Made by a program: the position numbers and the translations under genes. DNA of 64,000 nucleotides, from assembly GCA_963931605.1 (NCBI GenBank), contig OZ007031.1, positions 1,612,001 through 1,676,000 of the forward strand. Direction: 5' to 3'. Below, one piece after another: positions 54,971-64,000 of this stretch (the stretch's first letter is position 1; each line of letters opens with the position of its first letter). The stretch is from CALUOB01 sp944322305 (GTDB lineage: Bacteria; Actinomycetota; Coriobacteriia; Coriobacteriales; Coriobacteriaceae). The notes beneath the pieces are model-generated. The model did not search any database, was not told where the DNA came from, and worked only from the letters and a program-made list of their open reading frames with translations.

Positions 54971-55204
54971 CTAGCCCTGCAGCGCCACCGCAACGAAGAA
55001 GTTCACCGTGTACAGGGCAAGCGAAAGCGCAGCGCCCAGCAGCGGAGCCGCAACGAGCTGCCTTTCCGCCTTGCGCACCCGGAGGATGATACCCAACACG
55101 ATACCCGCCAGCGGGTACAGCACCCCCGCGATGCACAGCGCCGCCGGGGCGAGCTTCCTCCCCCACCGGCGCCACGTCGCACCGCTCAAACCGCTTCGCG
55201 CCAT
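54971..55204 (-). CDS. Small two-helix membrane protein, unknown
   Basis: A 77-aa basic protein with two hydrophobic segments (about residues 21-41 and 53-73) separated by RVRKAERQL. I know no family. ATG 55202-55204 follows AGAGAGG. It lies between the GH4 terminator and the RpiR pair on the same strand and may be cotranscribed with them. Confidence 0.6.
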   Translation of the reverse strand: MARSGLSGATWRRWGRKLAPAALCIAGVLYPLAGIVLGIILRVRKAERQLVAAPLLGAALSLALYTVNFFVAVALQG

Positions 55205-55253
55205 GTTCAACCTCTCTTCTCGCCCGCCGCAACCAAGCGCAGGCGCTCAAAAC

Positions 55254-55284
55254 ACGGAAGGGCCCAGCAGCAGGGCCCTTCCGT
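55254..55284 (-). terminator. Terminator of the phospho-alpha-glucosidase gene
   Basis: A 12-bp perfect stem ACGGAAGGGCCC and its complement, loop AGCAGCA, then GTTTT on the minus strand, about 25 bp past the GH4 stop. Confidence 0.85.
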
Positions 55285-55308
55285 CACGTGCTTGCAAAGG
55301 CGCGTGCT

Positions 55309-56658
55309 TTAGCGCAGCTCGGGCCAGTACCCCTTGTTGGCCTCGATGTAGTCGTCCAGCAGCGCGCGAGCGCGGTCAGTGTCACCAACCAGGCGGTTGA
55401 GGGTCAGGGCATCGAGCGCCTTACGATAGCTACCCTCGAGATTGGCGTCAACCGTGAGCTTCTCGTAGGCAAACTGGTTCTCGAGCAGGCCCTTCTGGAA
55501 CGTGGGAATCTCACCCACGTTGAGCGGCTCAACGCCGTTGGAGCCCACCATGCAGGGAACCTCCACCATGGCTCCTTCGGAGAAGTTCGGGATGATGCCG
55601 TTGTTCTCGGTCATGCACAGGAAGCGCTCGTGAGTGTTGAACGCCAGCGCGCAAGCCAGGTCAACGATGTAAGTGGCATGGTCGTCGTCCTTCAGGCTCT
55701 CCAGCGTGAAGGCCCACTTAGTGCCCTCGAACTTGCCGTTGGCGATGATCTCATCAATCATCTCGAAGATCATCTTCTCGTGGCCCTCCATCACCTCGTC
55801 GGCGCGAGTGTGATTCGGATCCTCCTCGGCCAGCATATGGTCGCGGTACAGGTAGTACTGCAGGTAAGTGTTGGGCAACATGCCCTCGGGGCACTCGCGC
55901 ACCATCTTGCGCATGAAGTGGAACGTGGCGGACCAGCTGGCGTCAAGTTCGCTAAAAGCCTCGGCGGGCAGGTCCTCAGAGAAGATCTCGCGCAGGCGCG
56001 GCAGGTAATCCTCGCCAGTCTTCTTGTCGAGAACCGCGGTGAACCAGCCGAAATGGTTGAGGCCGAAGTAGCGGGCCTCGATGGAGTCGCGCGGCACGCC
56101 TAGAGCATCGGCATACTGGTTCATAATGCCGACCGGCATATCGCAGATGTTGATGATGCGCTTGTCGCCCGGGAAGACGCGCTTGGTGGCCTCAGCCACG
56201 ATGGCGGCCGGGTTGGAGTAGTTCAGCACCCAGGCCTCGGGGCTGTACTTGCGGATGTCCTTGATGATGTCGCAGACCGCCGGGATGGAGCGCATGCCGT
56301 AGGCAAAGCCGCCGGCGCCGCAGGTCTCCTGACCAATGCAGCCGTGCTTGAGGGCTATATGCTCGTCGGAGCGACGCATCTTCATGCGGCCGGCGCGGAT
56401 CTGCATGAAGGCGAAGTCGATGCCGGTGAACGCGATCTCGGGGTCGGTGGTGTCAACGACCTCGCACTCCGGGTAGTACTCCTTCATCAGCAGACGGCCG
56501 TACTCGCCCACCTTGGCCTGGCGGTCGTACTCGTTATCGTAGAGGACGACCTTGGAAAGCGGGAAGCGATCCTTCTCCGCCACCAGCATCTTCAAGATGC
56601 CGGGGGTGTAGCGGGAACCGCCGCCGACGATGCATACAACGAACTGATCCTTGCTCAT
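55309..56658 (-). CDS. 6-phospho-alpha-glucosidase (GH4, GlvA/MalH type)
   Basis: NAD- and Mn-dependent hydrolase of phosphorylated alpha-glucosides such as maltose 6'-phosphate; 449 aa. Rossmann motif VGGGSRYTPG at 11-20. Metal residues are Cys172 in CDMP (172-175) and His202 in GLNHFGWF. CDMP is the marker of the alpha-specific GH4 members, as CNVP is of the beta-specific ones. ATG 56656-56658 follows AAAGGAG. It lies just after a GlvC-type EIICB gene on the same strand: the PTS makes the phosphorylated disaccharide that this enzyme splits. Confidence 0.92.
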   Translation of the reverse strand: MSKDQFVVCIVGGGSRYTPGILKMLVAEKDRFPLSKVVLYDNEYDRQAKVGEYGRLLMKEYYPECEVVDTTDPEIAFTGIDFAFMQIRAGRMKMRRSDEHIALKHGCIGQETCGAGGFAYGMRSIPAVCDIIKDIRKYSPEAWVLNYSNPAAIVAEATKRVFPGDKRIINICDMPVGIMNQYADALGVPRDSIEARYFGLNHFGWFTAVLDKKTGEDYLPRLREIFSEDLPAEAFSELDASWSATFHFMRKMVRECPEGMLPNTYLQYYLYRDHMLAEEDPNHTRADEVMEGHEKMIFEMIDEIIANGKFEGTKWAFTLESLKDDDHATYIVDLACALAFNTHERFLCMTENNGIIPNFSEGAMVEVPCMVGSNGVEPLNVGEIPTFQKGLLENQFAYEKLTVDANLEGSYRKALDALTLNRLVGDTDRARALLDDYIEANKGYWPELR

Positions 56659-56741
56659 GGTCTGTGCTCCTTTGCAACTGGTTAACCTGGTGCATACCGA
56701 GGTTGGTGCCAAAATGAGACGGGCGAGAAGTGCCCGGGGGC

Positions 56742-56764
56742 GGGCTGGCGACGGACGCCAGCCC
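56742..56764. other. Hairpin in the EIICB-GH4 intergenic space
   Basis: GGGCTGGCG / CGCCAGCCC with a 5-nt loop. There is no T run on the minus strand, so it could stabilise or process the mRNA rather than stop it. The sequence GGGCGAGAAGTGC just beside it (56720-56732) resembles one array E unit. Confidence 0.45.
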
Positions 56765-56821
56765 TTTAGCTAGGTGGGTGCGGGCAGCTTTGCGCAAACC
56801 GCAGGTCGAAGCGCGCGGGCG

Positions 56822-58393
56822 CTACTCCATCTCGCGGCCGAGTGCCTTGTTGACGGCCTCGCAGATCCCTTCGACCTCCATACCGATGACGATCTGGATG
56901 TTGTTGGGACCGCCGTGCACAATGCCGGAGTTCTTGAACTCGTTGATCTTGTCCTCGTTCACTAACGCCATATCGCGAACGTCAACGCGCAGGCGGGTGA
57001 AGCAGTTGAACACGCGCTCGATGTTGTCGGGGCCGCCCAGGCCTTCGATGATGGGATGGACATCGACGGCGGCGTCATCCTTGTCGGGAGCGTTGACGCC
57101 CTTGCCCAGCGCCTTGCTCTTCATGGACTTGAGGTCGATGTCGCCCTCGTCGTCGCCGCGGCCAGGCGTCTGGAGGTTGAGCTTCAGGATGAGGAAGCGG
57201 AAGCAGATGAACCACACGAAGATGGCCACCGCGCCCACGGGGATCACCACGTACCAGCGCGAAAGCTCAGCCGGCAGGGCGATAAGGCCAGGAACCGTCT
57301 CGATGAAGCCCGTAAGCAGCGCGCGCCAACCGAAGGCATAGAGGATGCACTGGAACAGGCCGTCGAGCGCTGCGTTCACCACGAACAGGATCGGCGAGAC
57401 CCACAGGTACATGAACTCGAAGGGCTCGGTGATGCCGGCGAGAATAGCCACGAGCGCAGAGGGCACGAGCATGCCGCGAACGCGGGCGCGGTGCTCCTTG
57501 GGCACAACCGAGATGAAAGCCAGCACGGTGCCGATAGTGCCGAACCACTTGCCGAAGCCCAACTCGCAGAAGCGGATGGACGAGTCCATGGCCGTGATGG
57601 AGGCGGTGTTGCCGAGCTCGGCCATGAAGATGTTGTAGGAGCCGGACACAGCCTCGCCGGCGATCTGGGCGGTGCCGCCCACGGCGGAGTACATGAAAGG
57701 CATCCAAAGCAGGTGGTGCATGCCGGTGGGGATCAAGAGTTTGTTGAGGAAGCCGTACACGAACTGGCCGGCGTAGCCCGAAACGTAGATGAAGTTCTGC
57801 AGGCTGTTGATCCAGCCGTTAACAACCGGCCACACGTAGCACATGACCACACCCAACACGCCGGCGGCCATGATGGCGAGGAAGAACACCCAGCGCGTAC
57901 CGTCGTAGGTGCTGACTACCTCGGGAAACTTGACGTCGCAGAACTTGTTGAACAGCCAGCCGTTGATGCAGCCCAGGATGATGCCGATGAACACGCCCAT
58001 GTCCACCACCTGGACGCCGAGCACCATGCCCTGGCCGGTGCCGTACAGACCACCCGAGGCATCGGCCAGCATGTTGTTGTTGGTAAGCCACGTGTTGTCT
58101 GCATACAGGAACACCAAGAACGAGGCGACGGCGATAACGGCGGCGTCACCCTTCTTCTTGTTGGCGAGCGCGCAGGTAAGGCCAACGCAGAACAGCAGAC
58201 CGAGGTTGCCGATCACACCGGAGTTCACGCAGGTGTAAATTAAGTTGCCTACGAGCGCAACAGGCGCAGGCATGCCCTCCATCTTGAGGATGACGCTGAC
58301 GGCGAGCAAAATACCGGCAACGGCGAGAAACAGGACAGGTTTGATGATAGCGCCCGAGAAGCGCTTCATCGTGCCCTGGATGTCGATGCTCAT
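56822..58393 (-). CDS. PTS alpha-glucoside/maltose EIICB permease (GlvC/MalX type)
   Basis: A 523-aa membrane permease of the glucose-superfamily. EIIC occupies residues 1-410 (LLIPTGMHHLLWMPF, GITEPFEFMYLWVSP); EIIB the last 90 with the phosphorylated Cys in RVFNCFTRLRVDV. No EIIA domain is present, so it must use one from another protein. ATG 58391-58393 follows AAAGGAGGGG. Together with the GH4 6-phospho-alpha-glucosidase 163 bp downstream it forms a maltose or isomaltose route. Array D lies in the 5' region. Confidence 0.92.
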   Translation of the reverse strand: MSIDIQGTMKRFSGAIIKPVLFLAVAGILLAVSVILKMEGMPAPVALVGNLIYTCVNSGVIGNLGLLFCVGLTCALANKKKGDAAVIAVASFLVFLYADNTWLTNNNMLADASGGLYGTGQGMVLGVQVVDMGVFIGIILGCINGWLFNKFCDVKFPEVVSTYDGTRWVFFLAIMAAGVLGVVMCYVWPVVNGWINSLQNFIYVSGYAGQFVYGFLNKLLIPTGMHHLLWMPFMYSAVGGTAQIAGEAVSGSYNIFMAELGNTASITAMDSSIRFCELGFGKWFGTIGTVLAFISVVPKEHRARVRGMLVPSALVAILAGITEPFEFMYLWVSPILFVVNAALDGLFQCILYAFGWRALLTGFIETVPGLIALPAELSRWYVVIPVGAVAIFVWFICFRFLILKLNLQTPGRGDDEGDIDLKSMKSKALGKGVNAPDKDDAAVDVHPIIEGLGGPDNIERVFNCFTRLRVDVRDMALVNEDKINEFKNSGIVHGGPNNIQIVIGMEVEGICEAVNKALGREME

Positions 58394-58659
58394 CCGTACC
58401 CCTCCTTTGTTTTGTTTCGATGAGCGATTGGGACGCGAAGGCGGCGATTCCTTCGCCTGCTGCAGCTTGATATTCACTTTACGAGGTGATACGGGCGAGA
58501 ACCGACGTTGCGACCGAAGCGTACACGCGTCCCCGAAAACTGAAACGCGTCTCACGCGCATACCGTTCGCCGGCGATTTTCCGCCGCTCAGGAGCTGGAG
58601 GGGCGGAGGTTGTGATAGCGGCGCTTTCTGGCCGCGGTTCCGACCGCTAGGGTTGCGGT

Positions 58660-59045
58660 TGCCCGCGGATGTGGCGCGCAAGGGCGGCGGGCGCTTCTCG
58701 GCCGGTCGCGGAAACGAACGCTAAGCGCTTTCCGCCCGCGGTTGTGTCGTCCAAGGCTCCGGTTGAACGCGCTTCTGTCATCCAAGGACCGGTTGGTCGC
58801 GCGGACCGCACGCAACTCCCGGAATATCAGGAATTAGATGCCGCCGCAGCTCCTAACCGCTCGGCCGATGTCGGAACAGCGACCAACCGCGACCTTGCAT
58901 GTCGACAAGGCGACCAACTGACCCTCCGCGCGCAGGCCAGCCGCCCAGCCGAACGCTTGCATGCCACCAGTGCGGGCAACCACCCCGACCCTTCGCACAG
59001 CCGCGCCGCCGTGCCCCAAACCGGCTGTCGACCTGCCTCTACCGA
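58660..59045. repeat. Bidirectional ~30-bp degenerate repeat array D
   Basis: Right of about 58836, units start GATGCCG, GATGTCGG, CATGTCG and CATGCC at 29-32 bp steps, with (G)CGACCAACCG-type blocks. Left of about 58815 they are inverted (GTCGTCCAAGGCTCCGGTTG, GTCATCCAAGGACCGGTTGG). The centre is CTCCCGGAATATCAGGAATT (58816-58835). The overall order matches array C. It fills the 58394-59170 spacer between divergent genes; no gene is seen in it. Confidence 0.75.
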
Positions 59046-59170
59046 TCGCCGGGCAGCCCGCTTAAGCTTTGCTTGCGATAGCCTTAACGCTGCGTTTTCG
59101 CTTGTCTCCGCGGATATAGTAGGGGCAGCAGCACAAAAGCAACCTCACAACCTCGGTGATTGGAGCTCCC

Positions 59171-59962
59171 ATGCACCACAGCACGGACGCCCGCACACCA
59201 AACGCCAAGGGCTCTACCGTTCCCAAGCCCCTGCCCGCCGCGATCGACGCCTGCCGCCCGCGCAGGCGCACGGCGCTGCACCGTGCTTCTCGCCGGCTGC
59301 CGCACCTCATCATCGTTGGCTGCTGCGCACTCACCGTAGCCGGCCTTTCGGGCTGCGTCGTTACCGGCAACAGCGCCTCCGTCGGCGACCTCGCCAACAC
59401 CAGCGTGCAAGACGCCCTGTCCGGCGCCGCCAACCAGCTGTCGGACGCCTCGCAAGACGTCACCGACGCGCTCTCCGGCGCACAGTCCGATATCGCCGAC
59501 GCCCTTGACGGCATGGCAGGCAGCTTGGCCGACGCCGGCTCTTCCATCAGCGACCTAGCAAACCTGCCCCAAGCGCTCCACAGCATGCTGAGCGATGACG
59601 CGCTGGCCTCCAAGGACGAGACCGTGGAGGTTGTCGACCTCAACAGCAACGCGACCATCGCCAGCTACGGCGGCGACAACGGCCTACTCGACACGATGAA
59701 CGGCCTGACCTACACCACCTGGAAGCTCGTGCCCAGCCATCCGGACGAAGGCACCGCCCAATACCTGCTGCGCTTCACGCAGAACGAAACCCAGAAGGCC
59801 GGGCAGGACCAAGAGAGCGTGCAGCGCGTGGAACTCGGCACCTTCACTCTGTACGAGAACTCCAACGTCATCCAGGTAAACGTCACCGCGGTAAACGGGC
59901 TCGCAGCCTCTTTCGAACTCCCCGACTCAGACATGGCCAAGCTGCGCGACCTCATCCCCTAA
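59171..59962 (+). CDS. Secreted lipoprotein, unknown function
   Basis: A 263-aa protein. A basic N terminus (about 42 residues), a hydrophobic stretch (LIIVGCCALTVAGLSG) and lipobox LSGC give a lipid-anchored product. Residues 60-130 form a low-complexity amphipathic helix region (SDASQDVTDALSGAQSDIAD) similar to coiled or apolipoprotein-like helices; the C-terminal domain is beta-rich with no family known to me. ATG 59171 follows a TGGAG site. It is divergent from the PTS gene; a strong terminator follows. Confidence 0.75.
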   Translation: MHHSTDARTPNAKGSTVPKPLPAAIDACRPRRRTALHRASRRLPHLIIVGCCALTVAGLSGCVVTGNSASVGDLANTSVQDALSGAANQLSDASQDVTDALSGAQSDIADALDGMAGSLADAGSSISDLANLPQALHSMLSDDALASKDETVEVVDLNSNATIASYGGDNGLLDTMNGLTYTTWKLVPSHPDEGTAQYLLRFTQNETQKAGQDQESVQRVELGTFTLYENSNVIQVNVTAVNGLAASFELPDSDMAKLRDLIP

Positions 59963-59992
59963 CCGCGCAAACCAGACCTCACCAAAAACGCG

Positions 59993-60024
59993 AAAGGGCG
60001 ACAGCGCATGTGCTGTCGCCCTTT
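59993..60024. terminator. Bidirectional terminator
   Basis: A 13-bp perfect stem AAAGGGCGACAGC and complement with loop GCATGT; TTTTCT follows on the plus strand and a later TTTTT on the minus. It separates the convergent lipoprotein and GH4 genes. Confidence 0.88.
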
Positions 60025-60069
60025 TCTGTAAATCAATGCGAACGTTACAAAAACACGCTGCGCCCGACG

Positions 60070-61440
60070 TTACTTCCACCCGCTGATATACGGCTCGTTC
60101 AGCTCGATATAGCGGTCGGCCAAATCGGTTGCAAGGGAGTACGAGTTAACCAAGGGGTGCATGGTCAGGCACTCCACGATGTCGGCGCGAGAACGGTTCA
60201 CGATGCCGCGGGCGGCCAGCCGCTCATAATACTTGACGCGACGGATAAGCTCCAGGTTGCCGGCAGGAATATCCTCAAGCTCAAATCGGTGCGGCGTACA
60301 ACCGTCAGGCGTGACGTCGCAAGTGATCTCAACGACGTCGTCGTTCTCGAGCGTCGGGATGGCTCCGTTGTTCGGCGCACACAGGATCATGCTCCCCTGC
60401 TCCCCCGAACGCTCAAGCTCGATATAACGCAGGGCCACACCCGCATAACCGCCGGCGTCGGGGCTGAACACATCAAAGCTCCAAGGCTTTTCGCGCTTCA
60501 TGCCCGTCTCGTTGGCCATGTAAGCGTTTTCGCGCTTTCCATACCACTTCTCGTAGATCGCCAGCGCCGTGTCAAAGTCGTTATCAACGTCAACGCCTGC
60601 AAGCTCCGCCGTCATGCTGCGGTTAATCTCCTCGATCATCTCACCGCGCGTGATTCCCGCACGCTGGATGTTCTCGACGGCACGCTCGCGGTAATAGAAG
60701 TAGTAGAGATACTCGTTGAGGATGCTCTTGCGACTGCGCACCAAATCCTTGTCAAAGAAGTGCAAATCCGTGTGGATGTACGCCTCGTCGTTCTCGATAA
60801 GCTCCGGCACCACCTCGCGGCCGTCGATGGTAATGCTCGAGAAAAACGACAGGTGGTTGAGGCCGTAGCACTCGCCCTGCACGTTGGCGGGATCAGCGCC
60901 GTACAGGTCAGCGAACTGGCGAAGCATGCCGCTTGGCGCGTCGCAGATGCCGAAGGTAAAGTCATACCCCATATCGTGCATGGCTTGAGAAACAACTCCG
61001 GCAGGGTTGGTGAAGTTGAAGACTTTCGCACCAGGCCTGGCATAGCGCTTGACGAGCTCGCAATACTCGGCAAGCACCGGAATGGAGCGCATGGCAAACG
61101 AGACGCCCGCGGCACCCGTAGTCTCTTGGCCGAGGACGTTGCGCGAAAGGGCGATACGCTCATCGCGCACGCGCGTGTGGTCACCACCCACGCGAATGGT
61201 CGTGATCACGTAATCGGCGTCACGGACCGCCTCGACCGGATCGGCCGTCAGGGTCAGCTCAACGCTCGGCTCGAGCATAGTAGCCACATGACGCGCAAGC
61301 GTGCCATAGATCCTGAGCTTGTCAGCGTCGTTATCCATAAAGACCAGCGAAGTGATCCCCAGCTTCTTTGCCTGCTGGGCAAGGCTCTTCGCGAGGAACA
61401 GCGAGCGCACTCCGCCGCCGCCGATTACCGTCAACTTCAT
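60070..61440 (-). CDS. GH4 family phosphoglycosidase (second copy)
   Basis: A 456-aa NAD/Mn-dependent GH4 hydrolase. The Rossmann motif is VIGGGGVRSLFL at the N terminus; the metal motif is CDAP (166-169) with His in GLNHLSFF. CDAP is neither the CDMP of alpha-enzymes nor the CNVP of beta-enzymes, so anomer and sugar cannot be read from it; overall it resembles 6-phospho-beta-glucosidases of the LicH/CelF group. ATG 61438-61440 follows AAGGAG. The EIICB gene upstream is frameshifted here, so the substrate may not be imported by that route. Confidence 0.86.
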   Translation of the reverse strand: MKLTVIGGGGVRSLFLAKSLAQQAKKLGITSLVFMDNDADKLRIYGTLARHVATMLEPSVELTLTADPVEAVRDADYVITTIRVGGDHTRVRDERIALSRNVLGQETTGAAGVSFAMRSIPVLAEYCELVKRYARPGAKVFNFTNPAGVVSQAMHDMGYDFTFGICDAPSGMLRQFADLYGADPANVQGECYGLNHLSFFSSITIDGREVVPELIENDEAYIHTDLHFFDKDLVRSRKSILNEYLYYFYYRERAVENIQRAGITRGEMIEEINRSMTAELAGVDVDNDFDTALAIYEKWYGKRENAYMANETGMKREKPWSFDVFSPDAGGYAGVALRYIELERSGEQGSMILCAPNNGAIPTLENDDVVEITCDVTPDGCTPHRFELEDIPAGNLELIRRVKYYERLAARGIVNRSRADIVECLTMHPLVNSYSLATDLADRYIELNEPYISGWK

Positions 61441-61511
61441 TACGTGCTCCTTATCGTTTCGAACCCCTTGCGGGGCGCACCGCCGGCAAAGCACGGCGGC
61501 GCGCCTGGAAC

Positions 61512-63138
61512 TTACTTGGCCTCGATGCCCTCAGGCATGGGCGCGCGCCCTTCAACGAGCTTCTTAAACGCCTCGGTAACCTGCGGAACCGACAGGCCCA
61601 CGATCACCTGGAACGCGTCGCCGTTGCGAACCACACCCTTGGCGCCCCACTCCTGGAAGGCCGCGTCGTCTTTCACCAACGAGACGTCCTTAACCGACAC
61701 GCGCAGGCGGGTCATGCAGTTTGTGACCGATGCGATGTTCGAAGCACCGCCGAACGCCACCAGGTAGCCAGCAGCCTCATCCATGAAGCCGGCGTCAGAC
61801 TCGGCACCTGCTGCGAGCTTCTCGCGATAGTCGGCCTTGGTATGGAACTCAACGTCCTGACCACGACCCGGCGTCTGGAAATTGAATTTCAGAATCAAGA
61901 AGCGGAAGACCAGGAAGTACACCAGAATCGACAGGGCACCGATGAGGAACATCATCACATAGGAGCCCCAATGGTTCTGCCACATGGGGATGATGTTCTT
62001 GGCGAAGATGTCGATGAGGCCACCACCCATATCGCCGGAAAGGCCGAGGGCATACTGCAGCGTAGCAAAGCTTGCAGCCAAGAATGCATGCACAAAGAAC
62101 AGCGGCGGGGCAACAAACAGGAACGTGTAGTCAAACGGCTCGGTGATGCCGCAGAGCGCCGCCGTGATAACGCCCGGGATGCACAGTGCGAGCATCTTGG
62201 GACGGTTCTCCTTCTTAGAGGTGAAGTAGAACGCCAAAGCAATGCCGGGGATGCCGAAGAAGTTCGACAGGCCCTGCAGCTGGAAGCCGCCCTCGGGGAA
62301 GATCGTAGTGAGACCCTGCGTCGAGGTGGCGAATTCCTGCAGATGCTCCATCCAGTAGTAGGTGATGCCGCCCTCAACAACCGCGGGGCCGTACTGGAAC
62401 GGCGAGTAGATGAAGTGATGAAGGCCCGTGGGAAGCAGCGCCTTCTCCAGGAAGGTGTAGAGCCACACACCCACAAGACCGGCGTTTGACATGAAGTACT
62501 GCAGTGAGTTGATGCCCATCTGAATAGTGGGCCACACCAGGCAGAACAGGAACGCCAGAGCCAGCATAACCGGGAAGCCAACAGCAGCAACCAGCGCAGA
62601 GCCCTGGAAGATGCCCAGCCACTCGGGCAGGCGCTTGTTGAAGAAGCGGTTGTGCAGGAACACGATAACTGCCGCTACGAAGATGGCCCCTAAGAAGCCC
62701 GTATCGAGCGTCTGGACACCGCCGATCGCCTTGACGCCCGTCTCCGCCGTAGCAAGATCGATGCCAAAGGTCCCCCCCAAAGAACGTCAAGATGTTGTTG
62801 ACGAACACGTTGAAGGTCATGTAGAGAACGAAGGCCTCAAGAGCGGCGCGACCCTTGGCTTCGTTAGACAAGCCGTAAGCCAGACCGATGGCGAAGAGGA
62901 TCTCCATGTTGTTGAAGACCGTCCAACCGCCGTTGTTCACGGTTGTCCAGAATCCATACCAAACGGTTCCCTCGGTTGCTATGTCGCCCACGATCATGGG
63001 GTTGACCAACACCGACGTAATGGCGACCACGATGCCCGAGAACATGAAGAAGAGCACAGGGGTGAGCATGGCTCCGCCGAACCGCTGGAACTCAGCCATA
63101 CCGATGCGGTGCTTACCCGCGACAGATTTTTCTTTCAC
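61512..63138 (-). pseudogene. PTS alpha-glucoside-type EIICB gene with frameshift in a C7 run
   Basis: The gene runs from a GTG at 63136-63138 (after GGGAGGAAG; product VKEKSVAGKHRIGMAEF) to 61512. The N-terminal part reads NNILTFFGG and then leaves frame at a run of seven C on the plus strand (62772-62778); removing one base restores GGTFGIDLATAE and the rest of EIIC (KALLPTGLHHFIYSPF, GITEPFDYTFLFV) and EIIB with Cys in VTNCMTRLRVSV. The repaired product would be about 541 aa, normal for EIICB. As written, translation stops soon after the run. Phase variation, a recent mutation or a base-call error are all possible. Confidence 0.87.
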
Positions 63139-63255
63139 AGCGACACTTCCTCCCTCTATTGTTGCGTGTACGTTGCTCCAGATATGTTCCGCACCGGTGC
63201 GATTATCTGCGGTTATCGTCGATATCCTGCATTCTACTTTTTTGCGGCGCGCCAA

Positions 63256-63294
63256 TTCACGTGAAACGGCTTCATCTTTACGTGAATATTCACG
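63256..63294. promoter_or_regulatory. Candidate RpiR operator: two palindromes
   Basis: TTCACGTGAA (63256-63265) and CGTGAATATTCACG (63281-63294), both perfect palindromes sharing ACGTGAA, lie in the spacer between the divergent EIICB and RpiR genes. Autoregulation and control of the PTS gene is the natural reading. Confidence 0.6.
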
Positions 63295-63401
63295 CTTGCA
63301 ACATGCGATGATACGATTGGCGGGCGGGGCCAACGCTACGTACAGCCATCTTCCGTATGACCAGCCACGCCAGCAATGGGGTAGAAAGGGGCAACGGTTT
63401 G

Positions 63402-64000
63402 ATGAAAGAAGAATCCAAAGCTGAGAAGCTCTTCCCCAACATCAATCTAACAAGCACCGAAGAGAACGTGCTGAACTACTTAGTGAGCTGCGCGTCAGAA
63501 GGAGAGCCCGCTTCCATACGACAGGTTGCCGATGCCTGTTTCACCAGCATGACCACCGTCACACGCGTGGCGAAAAAGCTCGGCTATGGCGGTTTTCGCG
63601 AGATGGTGTACGGATTGCGTATCAGCGAGGGCAGCAATCGTCACAGCATCATTTCATCTAAAGAACTGCGCGCAAACCTCACGTACAGCAACGAAGCAAA
63701 AGAGCGTTTCTATGCGCTACTCGGTACGAGGCGCTTGGTTGGCATCAAAGGTGAAGGATATTCCCACCTCATCAGCGAATACATGCAGCATAAACTGCTG
63801 GGACGCGGATACCCGGTAGTCGAGCAAAGCTATCTTGACTCGGATCAGTTCATCCACGGCCTCGCCAAGCAGCTCGCCATGGTCATAGTGGTCTCGAAAT
63901 CAGGTATGACCAAAGCCACGGTACGCACCGCCGAGGAGTGTTGCGACCACGACATCCCCCTTGCAGCGTTTGTTGGAAACGCCAACAGCACGGTCGCGCG
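63402..64000 (+). CDS. RpiR-family transcriptional regulator (3' end outside window)
   Basis: 199 codons are visible. The N-terminal helix-turn-helix (IRQVADACFTSMTTVTRVAKKLG) is followed by the first part of a SIS domain (LVGIKGEGYSHLISEYMQHKLL, VIVVSKSGMTKATV). ATG 63402 is chosen; GAAAGGGG lies upstream but rather far, and TTG 63399 is a possible alternative. It is divergent from the frameshifted EIICB gene and probably regulates it, together with the downstream GH4 gene, in response to a sugar phosphate. Confidence 0.88.
   Translation, partial: MKEESKAEKLFPNINLTSTEENVLNYLVSCASEGEPASIRQVADACFTSMTTVTRVAKKLGYGGFREMVYGLRISEGSNRHSIISSKELRANLTYSNEAKERFYALLGTRRLVGIKGEGYSHLISEYMQHKLLGRGYPVVEQSYLDSDQFIHGLAKQLAMVIVVSKSGMTKATVRTAEECCDHDIPLAAFVGNANSTVA

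Overview
This 64 kb window is GC-rich chromosomal DNA. It most likely comes from a gut actinobacterium of the class Coriobacteriia (Collinsella-like). This is an inference from high GC, sugar-uptake gene content, a class B sortase, TAT-type lipoproteins and Ala/Pro-rich tails on membrane proteins; no rRNA or tRNA gene is present to prove it. Most genes lie on the minus strand.

Layout: 1-7.2 kb is an alpha-galactoside utilisation locus (GH36 alpha-galactosidase, ABC permeases, binding protein and ATPase, with a divergent AraC regulator). 7.3-13.7 kb holds a broken M20 hydrolase with an MFS remnant, a YtcJ-type amidohydrolase, a TIGR00300/ornithine cyclodeaminase-like protein and a membrane-anchored lipase. 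14.5-21.8 kb has a MoaE-like protein, a DUF234 AAA ATPase behind a 58-bp palindrome, a 1267-aa leucine-rich surface protein and an FmdE-type protein. 22.4-29.6 kb is a purine cluster (purE, purF, purM, purN) interrupted by a class B sortase gene. 29.9-44.1 kb carries lemA, two paralogous membrane polysaccharide deacetylases (one with its catalytic residues lost), stress/envelope proteins, a two-component system, CorC-type and hemolysin III membrane proteins, a DUF362 ferredoxin-like protein and treC. 44.4-53 kb has a truncated trehalose PTS gene, a PatB/MalY lyase and a complete Dpp/Nik-type ABC importer. 53.6-64 kb is an alpha-glucoside PTS region: three RpiR regulators, two GH4 phosphoglycosidases and two EIICB permeases, one of them frameshifted at a run of seven C.

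The most unusual content is between the genes. Six intergenic spaces contain arrays of degenerate short repeats with regular spacing (about 30 bp in five arrays, 51-52 bp in one). In each array the units on one side of a centre are inverted relative to those on the other side. Separately, three elements of 123-125 bp have 15-18 bp terminal inverted repeats and an internal hairpin; two are clearly homologous and the third shares length, architecture and short core motifs but has a different, still self-complementary terminus. I recognise neither family. They are the best candidates here for something undescribed.

Several genes are decayed (amber stop in M20, MFS stub, truncated treB, frameshifted EIICB, catalytically dead deacetylase), all in carbon-source or envelope functions that vary between strains.
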